Shown here: piece after piece, positions 16,962-25,800 of the stretch
How the letters are laid out: each line of letters begins with the position of its first letter
Numbering within the stretch: the first letter of the stretch is position 1
Assembly (NCBI GenBank): GCA_015233365.1
Contig: JADFXU010000012.1
Span: 1 to 51,595 of the forward strand
Direction: 5' to 3'
Source of the DNA: Nitrospirota bacterium
GTDB taxonomy: Bacteria > Nitrospirota > Thermodesulfovibrionia > Thermodesulfovibrionales > Dissulfurispiraceae
DNA length: 51,595 nucleotides
The notes under the pieces: generated by a model
Databases searched by the model: none
Seen by the model: the letters and a program-made list of their open reading frames with translations, nothing else
Told to the model about the DNA's origin: nothing
Made by a program: the position numbers and the translations under genes

Positions 16962-17297
16962 CTATACGCAACCTGTCGGCTTAGGCAGTCCTGCGTATCT
17001 GCAAGCCTGCTTTGCGGGACCATCGGGGAACAGCTCATAAAGATACTTTGTATTGCCCTTGTCGGCGCCCATTGTCTTGCCGATCTCTTTAACAAGGATC
17101 TTTATCATAGGAGCTATCTGATATTTCTGATAATAATCTCTCAGAAAGTTTATGATCTCCCAATGGGAATCAGTAAGATCAACACCATCGGCTTTTGCCA
17201 TGGAGGATGCTATATCTTTGCTCCATGCATCCAGATCAACCATATAGCCATCCTCGTCCACCTCAACTTGTTTCCCTGCAATTTCAATATTAGGCAT
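16962..17297 (-). CDS. dsrC: DsrC, sulfur-carrier substrate of DsrAB
   Basis: The 111-residue protein has the DsrC/TusE fold signature (EIAGKQVEVDEDGYMVDLDAWS, LTDSHWEIINFLRDYY, PMIKILVKEIG, KYLYELFPDGPAKQA). The flexible C-terminal arm ends CRYAGLPKPTGCV, which keeps both redox cysteines in a C-x10-C spacing with the last Cys next to the end. Both are needed for trisulfide formation with DsrAB. It seems to have its own promoter upstream and a long hairpin downstream, fitting separate, high expression. Confidence 0.96.
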   Translation of the reverse strand: MPNIEIAGKQVEVDEDGYMVDLDAWSKDIASSMAKADGVDLTDSHWEIINFLRDYYQKYQIAPMIKILVKEIGKTMGADKGNTKYLYELFPDGPAKQACRYAGLPKPTGCV

Positions 17298-17384
17298 ACT
17301 ACTCTCCTCCTTGCTTAACGCAATTTATTAACTACTTATGGATTATTCCGCTATTACTCCAAAAAGGCGGTACGAGTAAACAAG

Positions 17385-17411
17385 ATAATATAGAACCTAT
17401 AGCTAGGTCAA
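17385..17411 (-). promoter_or_regulatory. Putative dsrC promoter
   Basis: On the minus strand TTGACC (17411-17406) and TATTAT (17390-17385) are separated by 15 bases, within an AT-rich 130-base gap between the HEAT gene and dsrC. The spacer is short for sigma-70, so this is tentative. Confidence 0.4.
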
Positions 17412-17430
17412 ATAAAAATATATTATAACT

Positions 17431-18501
17431 TCATTGGGCCTGTTTATGCAGCACCTCTCCAGCGATTTCCGCTACGGTTCTTCCAACCAACTCTCCTTCT
17501 CTATAAAAGGGCACGGGACCGCTGTCACCCAAAAATCTCGAGATTAGTTCATTGACGCTTCCACGGGGGTCCAGCACACCCATTAGCCATATAGCATAGC
17601 CCCTGACAGCCGGGTTCCTGTCTTTCAGCATTCCCGGAAGGTCCGGCAGGGTAAATCCCACCAGATCCGGTCTTGTCACGGCAATCCGTCCCATCGCCCA
17701 CAAAATTCCAGCCCGAAACATATCTTCATCCCTGAAAGACCAAAGGATAGGAACAATGTCATTAAACGCATCCGGATCACCTGTAACGATTTCCCCCAAT
17801 AATTCAGGCGAACTCCAGCCGATTCCGCCTGACTCTTCGCCCATGGACCATAAAAGCCTTCTTACAGTGTCGCGCACAATGCCCAACCTTTCCATGGAAT
17901 CTTTCGAAAAAGTCCGCGAAATCGCGCCGATAGCCTCAATGGCCCTCCAGCTTGTCACATCCTGCCTGTCATACGATAAAGATATGAGCAGCCTTATAAC
18001 ACCCTTGTCCTCCATGGCCATGTCAGCCACTTCATCGTAAGCGCGCAATTCAAGTAAAGCCTTCAGCCTGTCCTTTCTGTTAAGGTTGCTTTCGCGAGTG
18101 CCTGCCCCTCCGGTCACAGGCTGTGCAGGGACAGCAGCAGGCATATTCCGGGGCGGCTCGGAACCTGCTTCCCGGGACATCTTCAGTTTTACAAAAACAA
18201 GTCTCCCGGCCGGACTGCCCAGGCCTTGAGAAAACACCCTCTGATGACTATGCATGTCGTAGTCAATATCGCACGTCTCGTAATCGGTATCCTCTCCCAT
18301 CTCGTTGATTTGCCAGTTTCCGCGTGCCAGGGCAAGGGCCTCCATGTATGCTTCGCCGGTATTATGGCCCGTCAGGTCGCATACATATATAGTACCGCAT
18401 TCGCACGAACCGCCCGGCACACTGCCGAATTCGGTTTTTACTTCATCCGGCCGATCTATAATGCGCCCGCAGAAAGGGCATTCGGGTGTATATCTAACCA
18501 T
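17431..18501 (-). CDS. Zinc-ribbon plus HEAT-repeat protein linked to dsrN
   Basis: The 356-residue protein has cysteines at 8, 11, 33 and 35 (CPFC, then CEC), a likely zinc ribbon. A central part contains DYETCDIDYDMHSHQRVF. From about residue 140 on there are helical repeats like HEAT/PBS-lyase units (AIEAIGAISRTFSKD, GILWAMGRIAVTRPD, GYAIWLMGVLDP). It overlaps the dsrN stop by eight bases, so the two are probably co-transcribed. No enzyme motif is visible; a scaffold role for Dsr assembly or cofactor delivery is a guess. Confidence 0.7.
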   Translation of the reverse strand: MVRYTPECPFCGRIIDRPDEVKTEFGSVPGGSCECGTIYVCDLTGHNTGEAYMEALALARGNWQINEMGEDTDYETCDIDYDMHSHQRVFSQGLGSPAGRLVFVKLKMSREAGSEPPRNMPAAVPAQPVTGGAGTRESNLNRKDRLKALLELRAYDEVADMAMEDKGVIRLLISLSYDRQDVTSWRAIEAIGAISRTFSKDSMERLGIVRDTVRRLLWSMGEESGGIGWSSPELLGEIVTGDPDAFNDIVPILWSFRDEDMFRAGILWAMGRIAVTRPDLVGFTLPDLPGMLKDRNPAVRGYAIWLMGVLDPRGSVNELISRFLGDSGPVPFYREGELVGRTVAEIAGEVLHKQAQ

Positions 18502-19948
18502 TAGTCACCGTTCCTTTCTTTCTGTATTTATCTGCGCACCTGATAAGCCCGATTGCCCATTCAGGGGAGCCTAAAGCATGTACATGCGTATAAGTGGCAA
18601 GTACATTTTTATAACAGATACCGTCCCTTTTGTCTTTTATCCCTTTGCCCCTGCGCATGGCAAATGCGGTAGAAAAAATGGGGACAGCGACCGTTTTTGA
18701 ATTTGTTATTTTGTTAAAAACGGTCGCTGTCCCCATTTTTTCTACTATTTTTTCCTCAACCGCTGAATAATGGAATTCATGCCCGTGCAGCACAGTTCCA
18801 ACCGGGTAAAAGGGGTTTTCACTGTCGACCTCAACGATGGTATACCCATGAGCCTGGGGTTTCTTTTTCATATCGAAAACAATGGGGAATACTCCAGCCA
18901 TCGGGTATTGCCCGCCATCTGTTACAATGCTCTGACCCAGGAACATCAGGCCTCCGCACTCTGCATAAACAGGCAGCCCTCTTTCAATCATAGTTCTGAC
19001 GGAATCCCGGAAAGCAGCATTTCCGGCCAACTGCAGCGCGTTAGTCTCGGGGAAACCTCCCCCGATATAAAGGGCGTCTATATCGGGGAGCCCGGCATCG
19101 GCCAACGCATTGATATCTATGATTTGAGCGCCGTTCTTTTCAAGTTCTTCAAGGTTTTCAGGGTAATAAAACTGAAAAGCAGCGTCACGGATCACACCGA
19201 TCCTCACCGAAATTTCCCCTTTGGCAAAGGGCGGAAGGGGGGATGTTCTCAGCGGCTCAGCAGCCATTGCGATACCGGCTATCGCATCCATGTCCAGATA
19301 CTTTGCAGCAATCTCTTCGGCAAGGGCGATTACCTTTGCCGTATCGGGATGCTCCTGACAGGGAGTGAGCCCCATATGGCGTTCGGGCAATTCGCCTTCC
19401 GCCAGCCTGGGTATTACCCCGAGCACCGGCAGCGAACAATATTTATTTATGGATTCCCTTACCACCGACTCATGCCTATGCCCTGCCACCTGATTCAGCA
19501 CAACTCCCTTTATCTCCACCCCGGTGTCCAGATGCATGCATCCCAGTACTACAGCAGCAGAGGTCCGCGTCATCTTCGTGCAATCAATAACAAGTATCAC
19601 AGGCGCATGCAACAACTTTGCAAGTTCAGCGGTGCTGCAGGACCCTCCTGCATCCATGCCGTCGTGCAGCCCTCTGTTCCCTTCAATCACCGCAATATCA
19701 GTGCGGGCATGGGATGCAAAGGAATTCATAATCGTTTCGCCGGAAAGGAAAAAAGGATCGAGATTGTAGCAGGGCATTCCGGCTGCGGTTGACAGCCAGC
19801 CCGCATCAATGTAATCCGGCCCCTTTTTAAAAGGCGTAACCTGCAGCCTCTTTATCGACCCAAGTCCGGCGATGACCGCAAGAGAGACGACAGTTTTTCC
19901 GCTCCCTCCTCTTACTCCGGCAATGACCAGACGTGGATAGGCATGCAT
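18494..19948 (-). CDS. dsrN: DsrN, CbiA/CobB-like a,c-diamide synthase
   Basis: The 484-residue protein has the CobB/CbiA layout: a P-loop-like GVRGGSGKT near residues 13-21, FKKGPDYIDAGW, a glutaminase half with YIGGGFPETNA, and the nucleophile cysteine in YAECGGLMFLG. The closing histidine is in THVHALGSPEWAIG. In sulfite reducers DsrN is thought to amidate siroheme for DsrAB. It is longer than usual because a 77-base palindrome at 18669-18745 is read in frame between HYSAVEEKI and FAMRRGKGI. The insertion falls in a normally variable loop, so activity may survive. Confidence 0.9.
   Translation of the reverse strand: MHAYPRLVIAGVRGGSGKTVVSLAVIAGLGSIKRLQVTPFKKGPDYIDAGWLSTAAGMPCYNLDPFFLSGETIMNSFASHARTDIAVIEGNRGLHDGMDAGGSCSTAELAKLLHAPVILVIDCTKMTRTSAAVVLGCMHLDTGVEIKGVVLNQVAGHRHESVVRESINKYCSLPVLGVIPRLAEGELPERHMGLTPCQEHPDTAKVIALAEEIAAKYLDMDAIAGIAMAAEPLRTSPLPPFAKGEISVRIGVIRDAAFQFYYPENLEELEKNGAQIIDINALADAGLPDIDALYIGGGFPETNALQLAGNAAFRDSVRTMIERGLPVYAECGGLMFLGQSIVTDGGQYPMAGVFPIVFDMKKKPQAHGYTIVEVDSENPFYPVGTVLHGHEFHYSAVEEKIVEKMGTATVFNKITNSKTVAVPIFSTAFAMRRGKGIKDKRDGICYKNVLATYTHVHALGSPEWAIGLIRCADKYRKKGTVTNG
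18669..18745. repeat. Perfect palindrome inserted within dsrN
   Basis: Two 30-base arms, 18669-18698 and 18716-18745, are exact reverse complements around a 17-base AT-rich spacer. The core is GGGGACAGCGACCG. The arms resemble REP-like palindromes of the kind mobilised by RAYT (IS200-like) transposases. The dsrN frame runs through with no stop, adding roughly 25 residues including GTATVF and KTVAVPIF. No transposase lies nearby. Confidence 0.9.
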
Positions 19949-20000
19949 AGTTTGTTATTATAACTTATACGGAGTGAAAGACCCAAGAATCTAAAGACGT

Positions 20001-20033
20001 AAAAAAAGGCAGACTGGGGGCAGTCTGCCTTTT
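20001..20033 (-). terminator. Rho-independent terminator after dsrD
   Basis: AAAGGCAGACTG and CAGTCTGCCTTT form a 12-bp stem with a GGGG (minus strand CCCC) loop, and the minus strand continues into seven T bases. It closes the dsrABD unit before dsrN. Confidence 0.9.
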
Positions 20034-20054
20034 CTGACCTGTAAGCGAAATATA

Positions 20055-20273
20055 TTACTGCTTTGGGGGTATCTCTACGAAGCTTCCGCCGAAATATGTA
20101 TAAATAAGAGCCCCTTCATCCACGAGATCTTTCAGCGCAGCCTTCACCTCATCCCTGGTAACGCCGGCTTCTGCCGAGATTGTCTTCTGAATATCACTTG
20201 ATTTCAGCTTCTTTTTTCCAACCGACTTTTCGATCAGAGCATATATTTTCTTTTTTACTTCTTCCTTTTCCAT
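20055..20273 (-). CDS. dsrD: DsrD, winged-helix activator of DsrAB
   Basis: The 72-residue protein (MEKEEVKKKIYALIEKSVGKKKLKSSDIQKTIS and on to YTYFGGSFVEIPPK) has the small winged-helix fold of DsrD. DsrD is reported to stimulate sulfite reduction by DsrAB and is found in organisms running the pathway in the reductive direction. The ATG at 20273 is preferred to a GTG at 20282 because AAGGAAAGG is eight bases ahead. It is third in the dsrABD unit, after a hairpin. Confidence 0.9.
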   Translation of the reverse strand: MEKEEVKKKIYALIEKSVGKKKLKSSDIQKTISAEAGVTRDEVKAALKDLVDEGALIYTYFGGSFVEIPPKQ

Positions 20274-20329
20274 GAATAGCACCTTTCCTTGCTTAGAGGT
20301 TTATAAATCCCTTTTTCCATCAAATTGAG

Positions 20330-20357
20330 AGAGGGGTACACTCTCGTGTACCCCTCT
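20330..20357 (-). repeat. Stem-loop between dsrB and dsrD
   Basis: AGAGGGGTACAC (20330-20341) and GTGTACCCCTCT (20346-20357) form a perfect 12-bp stem with a four-base loop. There is no T run after it on the minus strand, so it is more likely an mRNA 3'-end or processing hairpin that sets dsrAB against dsrD levels than a full terminator. Confidence 0.75.
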
Positions 20358-20374
20358 GACCAGTTGACCATATT

Positions 20375-21445
20375 TTACCACTTGAATGCGGCAGAATTCC
20401 TGTATGTCTCCCTGGCAATAGTGAAGTCGTCAATATGCTGGAAAGTAAACGGCAGCTTGGTAGCTTTGAAGAATGATTCCCAGCCTATCCTCTCGACCCA
20501 TTCGCCAACCCTTTCGTGCTTCCGGGCGCCTGCGATGTAAGCTTCGAGTATTGTCTTTACGGCTGAAGTGACTTCAGGCCATCTCGGGGGATTGTTCGGA
20601 ACGTAAGGAATAGCCAGCTTCGAAAACTTCGGATCGCTCCTAAGGCTCCCGACTTTTCCGCCTACAACAATAGCGACTCCGTCATTTACCGGATCTGCAA
20701 TAGGAAGCGCCGGACATACGGAGAAGCAGTTTCCGCAGTACATGCACTTCTCTTCTTTGATCTTAACGGCCTTATTTGCAGGATCAGGGCTGATAGCGCC
20801 TGTCGGGCATGCGGCTATTGTGGAAGGCACCTCGCACATGTTCTTGATTTTATCAGTTTCCACAATAGGAATTTTCCTGTGGATACCGACAAGGGCGATA
20901 TCGGAGCAGTGAACAGCGCCGCACATATTTGTGCAGCATGCAACCGCCAGTCTCACCTTGTTGGGTAAGGATTTGGTGGTGAAATAATCGGCAAATTCGT
21001 CCATCAGGGCCTTGACTAAACCGGATGCATCGCATGCCGCTGAATGGCAATGTACCCATCCCTGTGTGTGGACGATGTTGCTTATCCTGGGGCCGATACC
21101 GCCTACCATATACTTTTTGTCTTTAAGATCTTTTAAAAGCGGCTCGATGTTCTTCTCATCAGAAACAAGAAATTCCACGTTGTGCCTGGTGGTATAACGA
21201 ATATAACCGCCGCAATATTTTTCAGCAAGGGCTGCATGCTCTCTGATGGTATCGGTACTGAGAAGCCTTGGAGAGGCAACCCTTACCGTCCATATCTTTT
21301 CTCCCTTATTGGACACGTGGACCATTACTCCGGGATTTAAGATCTCATGGTATTTCCAGTCTCCGTAGTTCTTCTGGATCACCGGAGGCAAAAAATCCTT
21401 ATAGTGAGGTGGTCCTATGTCAGTTCTTCTTTGTGGTAACGCCAT
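20375..21445 (-). CDS. dsrB: Dissimilatory sulfite reductase beta subunit
   Basis: The 356-residue protein carries the sirohaem/[4Fe-4S] region ([15 protein letters not shown] and [16 protein letters not shown]) and an inserted ferredoxin domain ([21 protein letters not shown]). DsrB holds the catalytically active sirohaem of the DsrA2B2 complex, reducing sulfite with DsrC as partner. AAGGAGG lies before the ATG and the gene follows dsrA by 37 bases. Length is near that of known DsrB. Confidence 0.97.
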   Translation of the reverse strand: MALPQRRTDIGPPHYKDFLPPVIQKNYGDWKYHEILNPGVMVHVSNKGEKIWTVRVASPRLLSTDTIREHAALAEKYCGGYIRYTTRHNVEFLVSDEKNIEPLLKDLKDKKYMVGGIGPRISNIVHTQGWVHCHSAACDASGLVKALMDEFADYFTTKSLPNKVRLAVACCTNMCGAVHCSDIALVGIHRKIPIVETDKIKNMCEVPSTIAACPTGAISPDPANKAVKIKEEKCMYCGNCFSVCPALPIADPVNDGVAIVVGGKVGSLRSDPKFSKLAIPYVPNNPPRWPEVTSAVKTILEAYIAGARKHERVGEWVERIGWESFFKATKLPFTFQHIDDFTIARETYRNSAAFKW

Positions 21446-21482
21446 AATTATCCTCCTTACTTTAATTTATGTAATTATACTG

Positions 21483-22670
21483 TTATTTCTTCTGTAAATC
21501 CGCTTCTGTCCAGAAATAGAACGGGTCCCTTCTCGGCTCCTTCACGTGCTGCGGGATAGGATCTATTCCGATGAACTCCAGGAACTCCCTCATTCCTCTT
21601 CTGATGATCAGTTCGCCGATCCTTTCCCTGTTCTTTCCGTGCTCATCCCACCATTCCCACATCTTCCTTACGAGATCCTTCAATTCATCGTAAGGGGCCT
21701 CCATCTTCATGAAAGGTACGATCACATGGGAGAGTGTTGCGCCGATAACAAAGGGGGCCTTGCTGCCGATCAGTATTGTTGCGCCTTTCTCGCCGGTCCC
21801 TTTTAATGCCTTTGTCATCTTTGCGATGCAGTGCATGCATCGCACACAATTGGCATCATCGATCTTTAACTCTTTGCCGTCATAGCTCATGCATTGGCTG
21901 GGGCACATATTGACAATTTCTTCAGTTATATTCATGCCGTTCTTGGCATAAGCCGCGACTTCTTTCTGGTCGACAGAGATTTTGCCTTTCCATGTGCCGA
22001 TGATGGAGCAGTCGGCGCGGGCAATCGAAGCGATACAGTCGACGGCACATCCCGCTGTTTTGAACTTGAATTTATAAGGGAATGCAGGTCTGTGCATTTC
22101 GTCCTGGAATTCCTGTGTAACTGCATAGTTGATTTCGAGGGTATCGATATTGGACCACTCGCACCGTGCCGGCCCTACGCAGCAGCTCGGTGTTCTCATT
22201 GCTGAACCGGAACCGCCCAAATCCCATCCGCGGGATGAGAATTCGGCGAAAATGGGCTCCAGATTTTCAGTGTTGGTTCCCAGAAGCACCAGGTCGCCCG
22301 TTGATCCGTGCAGGTTGGTGAGGCCGCTTCCGTATTTGTCCCAGATGTCGCACATCTCATTCAAAAACTTGGATGTGTAAAAGAATGCAGATGTGGAATT
22401 GATTCTGACCGTATGGAAATTGGCAACATTTGGAAATTCTTCGGCCAGTGACGAATATCTGCCGATAACGCCGCCTCCGTATCCCCTAACGCCGACGATT
22501 CCGCCATGCTTCCAGTAACCGCGTTTTGTCTTGTACGACTTTTCGAGCAGTCCAAGCTCATCAGCAGCCATGTCGTTCTTGGCAGCCGCCTTCTTGATTT
22601 CTGTCACGAAACTTGGAAATGGACCCTTTTCAAGCTCGTCCAACAGTGGAGTCTGGTACTTCTTTGGCAT
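21483..22670 (-). CDS. dsrA: Dissimilatory sulfite reductase alpha subunit
   Basis: The 395-residue protein begins MPKKYQTPLLDELEKGPFPSF and includes GYWKHGGIVGVRGYGGGVIGRY. It carries the cluster-binding cysteines (SCCVGPARCEW and GCAVDCIASIARADC) and a ferredoxin insertion (CPSQCMSYDG, CVRCMHCIAKM). DsrA pairs with DsrB. A GAGGAGG site precedes the ATG at 22670, and a promoter is suggested further upstream. It is the first gene of the dsrABD unit and is divergent from smc. Confidence 0.97.
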   Translation of the reverse strand: MPKKYQTPLLDELEKGPFPSFVTEIKKAAAKNDMAADELGLLEKSYKTKRGYWKHGGIVGVRGYGGGVIGRYSSLAEEFPNVANFHTVRINSTSAFFYTSKFLNEMCDIWDKYGSGLTNLHGSTGDLVLLGTNTENLEPIFAEFSSRGWDLGGSGSAMRTPSCCVGPARCEWSNIDTLEINYAVTQEFQDEMHRPAFPYKFKFKTAGCAVDCIASIARADCSIIGTWKGKISVDQKEVAAYAKNGMNITEEIVNMCPSQCMSYDGKELKIDDANCVRCMHCIAKMTKALKGTGEKGATILIGSKAPFVIGATLSHVIVPFMKMEAPYDELKDLVRKMWEWWDEHGKNRERIGELIIRRGMREFLEFIGIDPIPQHVKEPRRDPFYFWTEADLQKK

Positions 22671-22759
22671 AGAAACCTCCTCTTGATTGAGTTTTAAGCA
22701 ACTCGCATGGATTTAAGTATCTTATTCATTCCGATTGTTTCATAAAGCCAGCATCTTTA

Positions 22760-22789
22760 ACAATACAGGCTAATATACCATAGAGTCAA
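22760..22789 (-). promoter_or_regulatory. Putative dsrABD promoter
   Basis: Minus strand TTGACT (22789-22784) and TATTGT (22765-22760) are spaced by 18 bases in an AT-rich divergent region, leaving a leader of roughly 80 bases before dsrA. Only the -35 box matches well. Confidence 0.4.
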
Positions 22790-22835
22790 TCGTCAAATAA
22801 AAAAAATTAATTCAAATATTAGCGATTTTTTTGAC

Positions 22836-22865
22836 TTGACCCTTTTGTTAAAACCGCCGTACAAT
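22836..22865 (+). promoter_or_regulatory. Putative smc promoter
   Basis: TTGACC (22836-22841) and TACAAT (22860-22865) have an 18-base spacer. The predicted start of transcription falls at about 22872, almost on the smc ATG at 22874, so the AAGGG at 22867-22871 may not be transcribed. Confidence 0.5.
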
Positions 22866-22873
22866 TAAGGGTT

Positions 22874-25800
22874 ATGAGAGTTAAACAGGTCGAGCTTGTC
22901 GGCTTTAAATCCTTTTCAGATAAAACAGTGCTCAGGCTTCACGACGGTGTCACTTGTATTGTCGGGCCAAACGGATGCGGCAAGAGCAATGTCGTCGATG
23001 CGTTCAAGTGGGTGCTGGGGGAGCAAAGCGTCAAGAGCCTGCGCGGTGAAAAGATGGAAGAAGTCATCTTCCAGGGCTCGGCAACTATAAAACAGAAAGG
23101 CATGGCGGAAGTGACCCTCCAAATCTCTCTTTCCCAGCGCCCCCAAAAGTCTGACGACTTTTCGGGGACCCCGGCCGGAAAACAGGGGCCTGACAATAAC
23201 GGGCACACGGCCGACAGCGCTGGCGACCGGGATGGTGCCTCTGTTTCACGCAGACTTTACCGTTCCGGCGAAAGCGAGTATCTGATCAATAAGAGCCAGT
23301 GCAGGCTCAGGGACGTCAGGGATATTTTCCTGGATACCGGACTTGATGTAAAAAGCTACTCGATACTGGACCAGGGAAGGGTAGCGGAATTAATCAATGC
23401 AAAGCCCCAGGACAGAAGGTTTCTTATAGAAGAGGTCGCCGGGGTGATGAAATACAAAGTGCGGAAGACCGAGGCGCTGTCGAAGCTGGAATCTTCAAAG
23501 CAAAACTTGCAGCGCATCAATGACATCGTACACGAAGTCAAGCGGCAGATAAACAGCCTTGACCGGCAGGTAAAAAAAGCGGAACGCTATAAACGTCTTA
23601 ATGGCGACCTCAAATGCATTGAACTGCGCTTTGCAAAAAGAGAGTACCTGCGCTTGAGAGGCATCCTGCGGGAACTTTCGGCTGAAATAGAAAAATTAAG
23701 GGAAGCAGATACTTTTAAGAGGAGTACGCTCTCGACCCTTGAGAATCAGATCGAGGCAAAGAGACTCGAACTGGCAGACAAAGAAAGGGCACTCGCCGAA
23801 CTGGAAAATTCGCTTTACGGTAAAGAGAAGGAGATTTCCGAATCAGAGAAGCAGGTCGCCATCTTAAAGTCGGCAATAGAGAACAGGCGGGCCGATATAG
23901 AACGCCTTTCTGCCCAGCAGAGAGATTTTGACCATAAAAAAGAAGACCTTGCAAATAAATCCAGCGGTTTCGACATAAGCGCAAGTGCTCTTTCCGCTGA
24001 AATGTCGGTTCTGGCTGATGAACTGGGCCAGAAAAGGGAGCTCCTTTTATCTATTGAGTCTTCTCTCGGAGACAAGGAATCGCTAATAGAAGAAAAAAGA
24101 AAGGAACTCTTCAGGATTTCAGAGATTGTGAGCCAGAAAAGGAATGATCTCCACAAACTTCAGGCCTCCAGTGAAACATTGCAGTACCGCGAATCAACTT
24201 CATCAAAGGACATCGAAACAGTCAGAATCGGAATAGCTGCTGCGGAAGAATCGATCAGGACCACCGGGGAAAATATTGCAGTGCTTAAGGACAGGCTTGC
24301 GTCAATGCATTCCGAAAAAGAAATCCTGAAAGCTGAAACAGAGAAGCTGAAGAGCGAAATTGAAACCCGGAAAAGTCTTTTGGCATCTGAGCGGGAGGCA
24401 TTGGCTTCAAATATGGCTCGCCTCGGCTCGCTGAAAGAGCTGGCCTTTGACAAGTCTCTCATGGATGTTTTGCTGGAAGCTGTGCCTGCTGCCCGGCATT
24501 CTGCGTATGCAGGAGAAGAACCGTCGGGACTATCTTCCGATTGTCTCGTGCTTTCCGACCTTATAAGCACTGAAAAGGAGTACGAAAGAGCCATAGAGGC
24601 GGCACTTTCCGAGAAGATAAACTCGATCCTCCTGAAAAGCGTTGAGGATGTGCTGGCTGCCGTAGCAGTTATCAAGGAAAGGAATCTGGGCAGAACAGCC
24701 CTCCTTTATACCGGGTTTTCCGAAAGTCCTCAGGCATCAGACGGAGTCGGACATCAAGCGCAGAATATTGAAATTGTGACGGGTGATGCTATTATCGGCA
24801 AGGCGTCTGATTTTGTTAAAGTTGAGAAGAACGAGATGCAGGGTTTGGCAGGAATGATACTTGAGAATACTCTTATAGTAAAAGACCTGCAGGCTGCCAT
24901 CGCGCTCAGAAATCAGAAGACGTCCAATTTTGCCCTGGTTACGCTGGAAGGCGAAGTCATCGACAGGGATGGGGTGATACTTGCCGGCCAGGGGAAGGAC
25001 ATTCTAAAGAGAAAGAGGGAAATAAAGGAACTCCATGCAACCACCCTGGAGCAGCAATCGCTTATTAATGTTTACGAGAATGATCTGTCTGTTGCAGCCG
25101 GCGCATTGTCCGATAAAGAGAAATCGCTGACAACGATAGAAGGCGCTCTCGTTGACATGGAAAAGGAACTGTCGGTGGCAGACCATTCCTTAAGGGGCCT
25201 TCACGACGAAAATGAGAGACAGCAGCGGAAGCTGGCCTTTCTCAATTCGGAGATTGCCGCCATCACGGGAGAGAAGGAATCGTTAACAGCCCTGATAGCA
25301 TCGAAATCGGATGAAATAGGCTTGTCGGAAAAAGAGAGAGACATTATTAATGAAAGTATAACTGAACTGCAGGATTCCATTGGATCGGTGAGGACCGAAT
25401 ATGAGACGGCCAGGTCCGAAGTGACCGAACTGCAGCTTGACATAACTTCGCACAGAGAGAAAATGGAGTCCCTGCAGCGGGAGAAAACCAGTATAGCCGG
25501 GGCGTTAAGAGAGCTTGAAAAGACAAGAGAGGCAGCGTTCCGGGAAGCCGGCGAAGCTGAAAAGAGACTGTTGGAATCATCTTCAGAGGTTGAGCGATAT
25601 GAAGAAGTTATAAAAGGGTTGGTCATCGAGGCTGACGCGATGAGCCGTGAAAAGACATTGCAGAGAGAAGCTATCGACATCGAAAACCAGACACTAGTTG
25701 CAGAGAGCAACTCCCTGAAAAATATTCGCATTGAAATCGACGCCTTATCTCAGCAATTATCTGAAGCAAATGCAGCGGCTATTGAGCACCGGCTTAGAGC

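Noticed and set aside
18770..19792. A 340-codon plus-strand frame opposite dsrN
   Set aside because: It is antisense to a clear CbiA-type gene with no domain, a typical shadow.
24160..25731. Long minus-strand frames opposite smc
   Set aside because: Serine-rich translations without motifs mirror the smc coiled-coil codons; smc motifs are complete on the plus strand.
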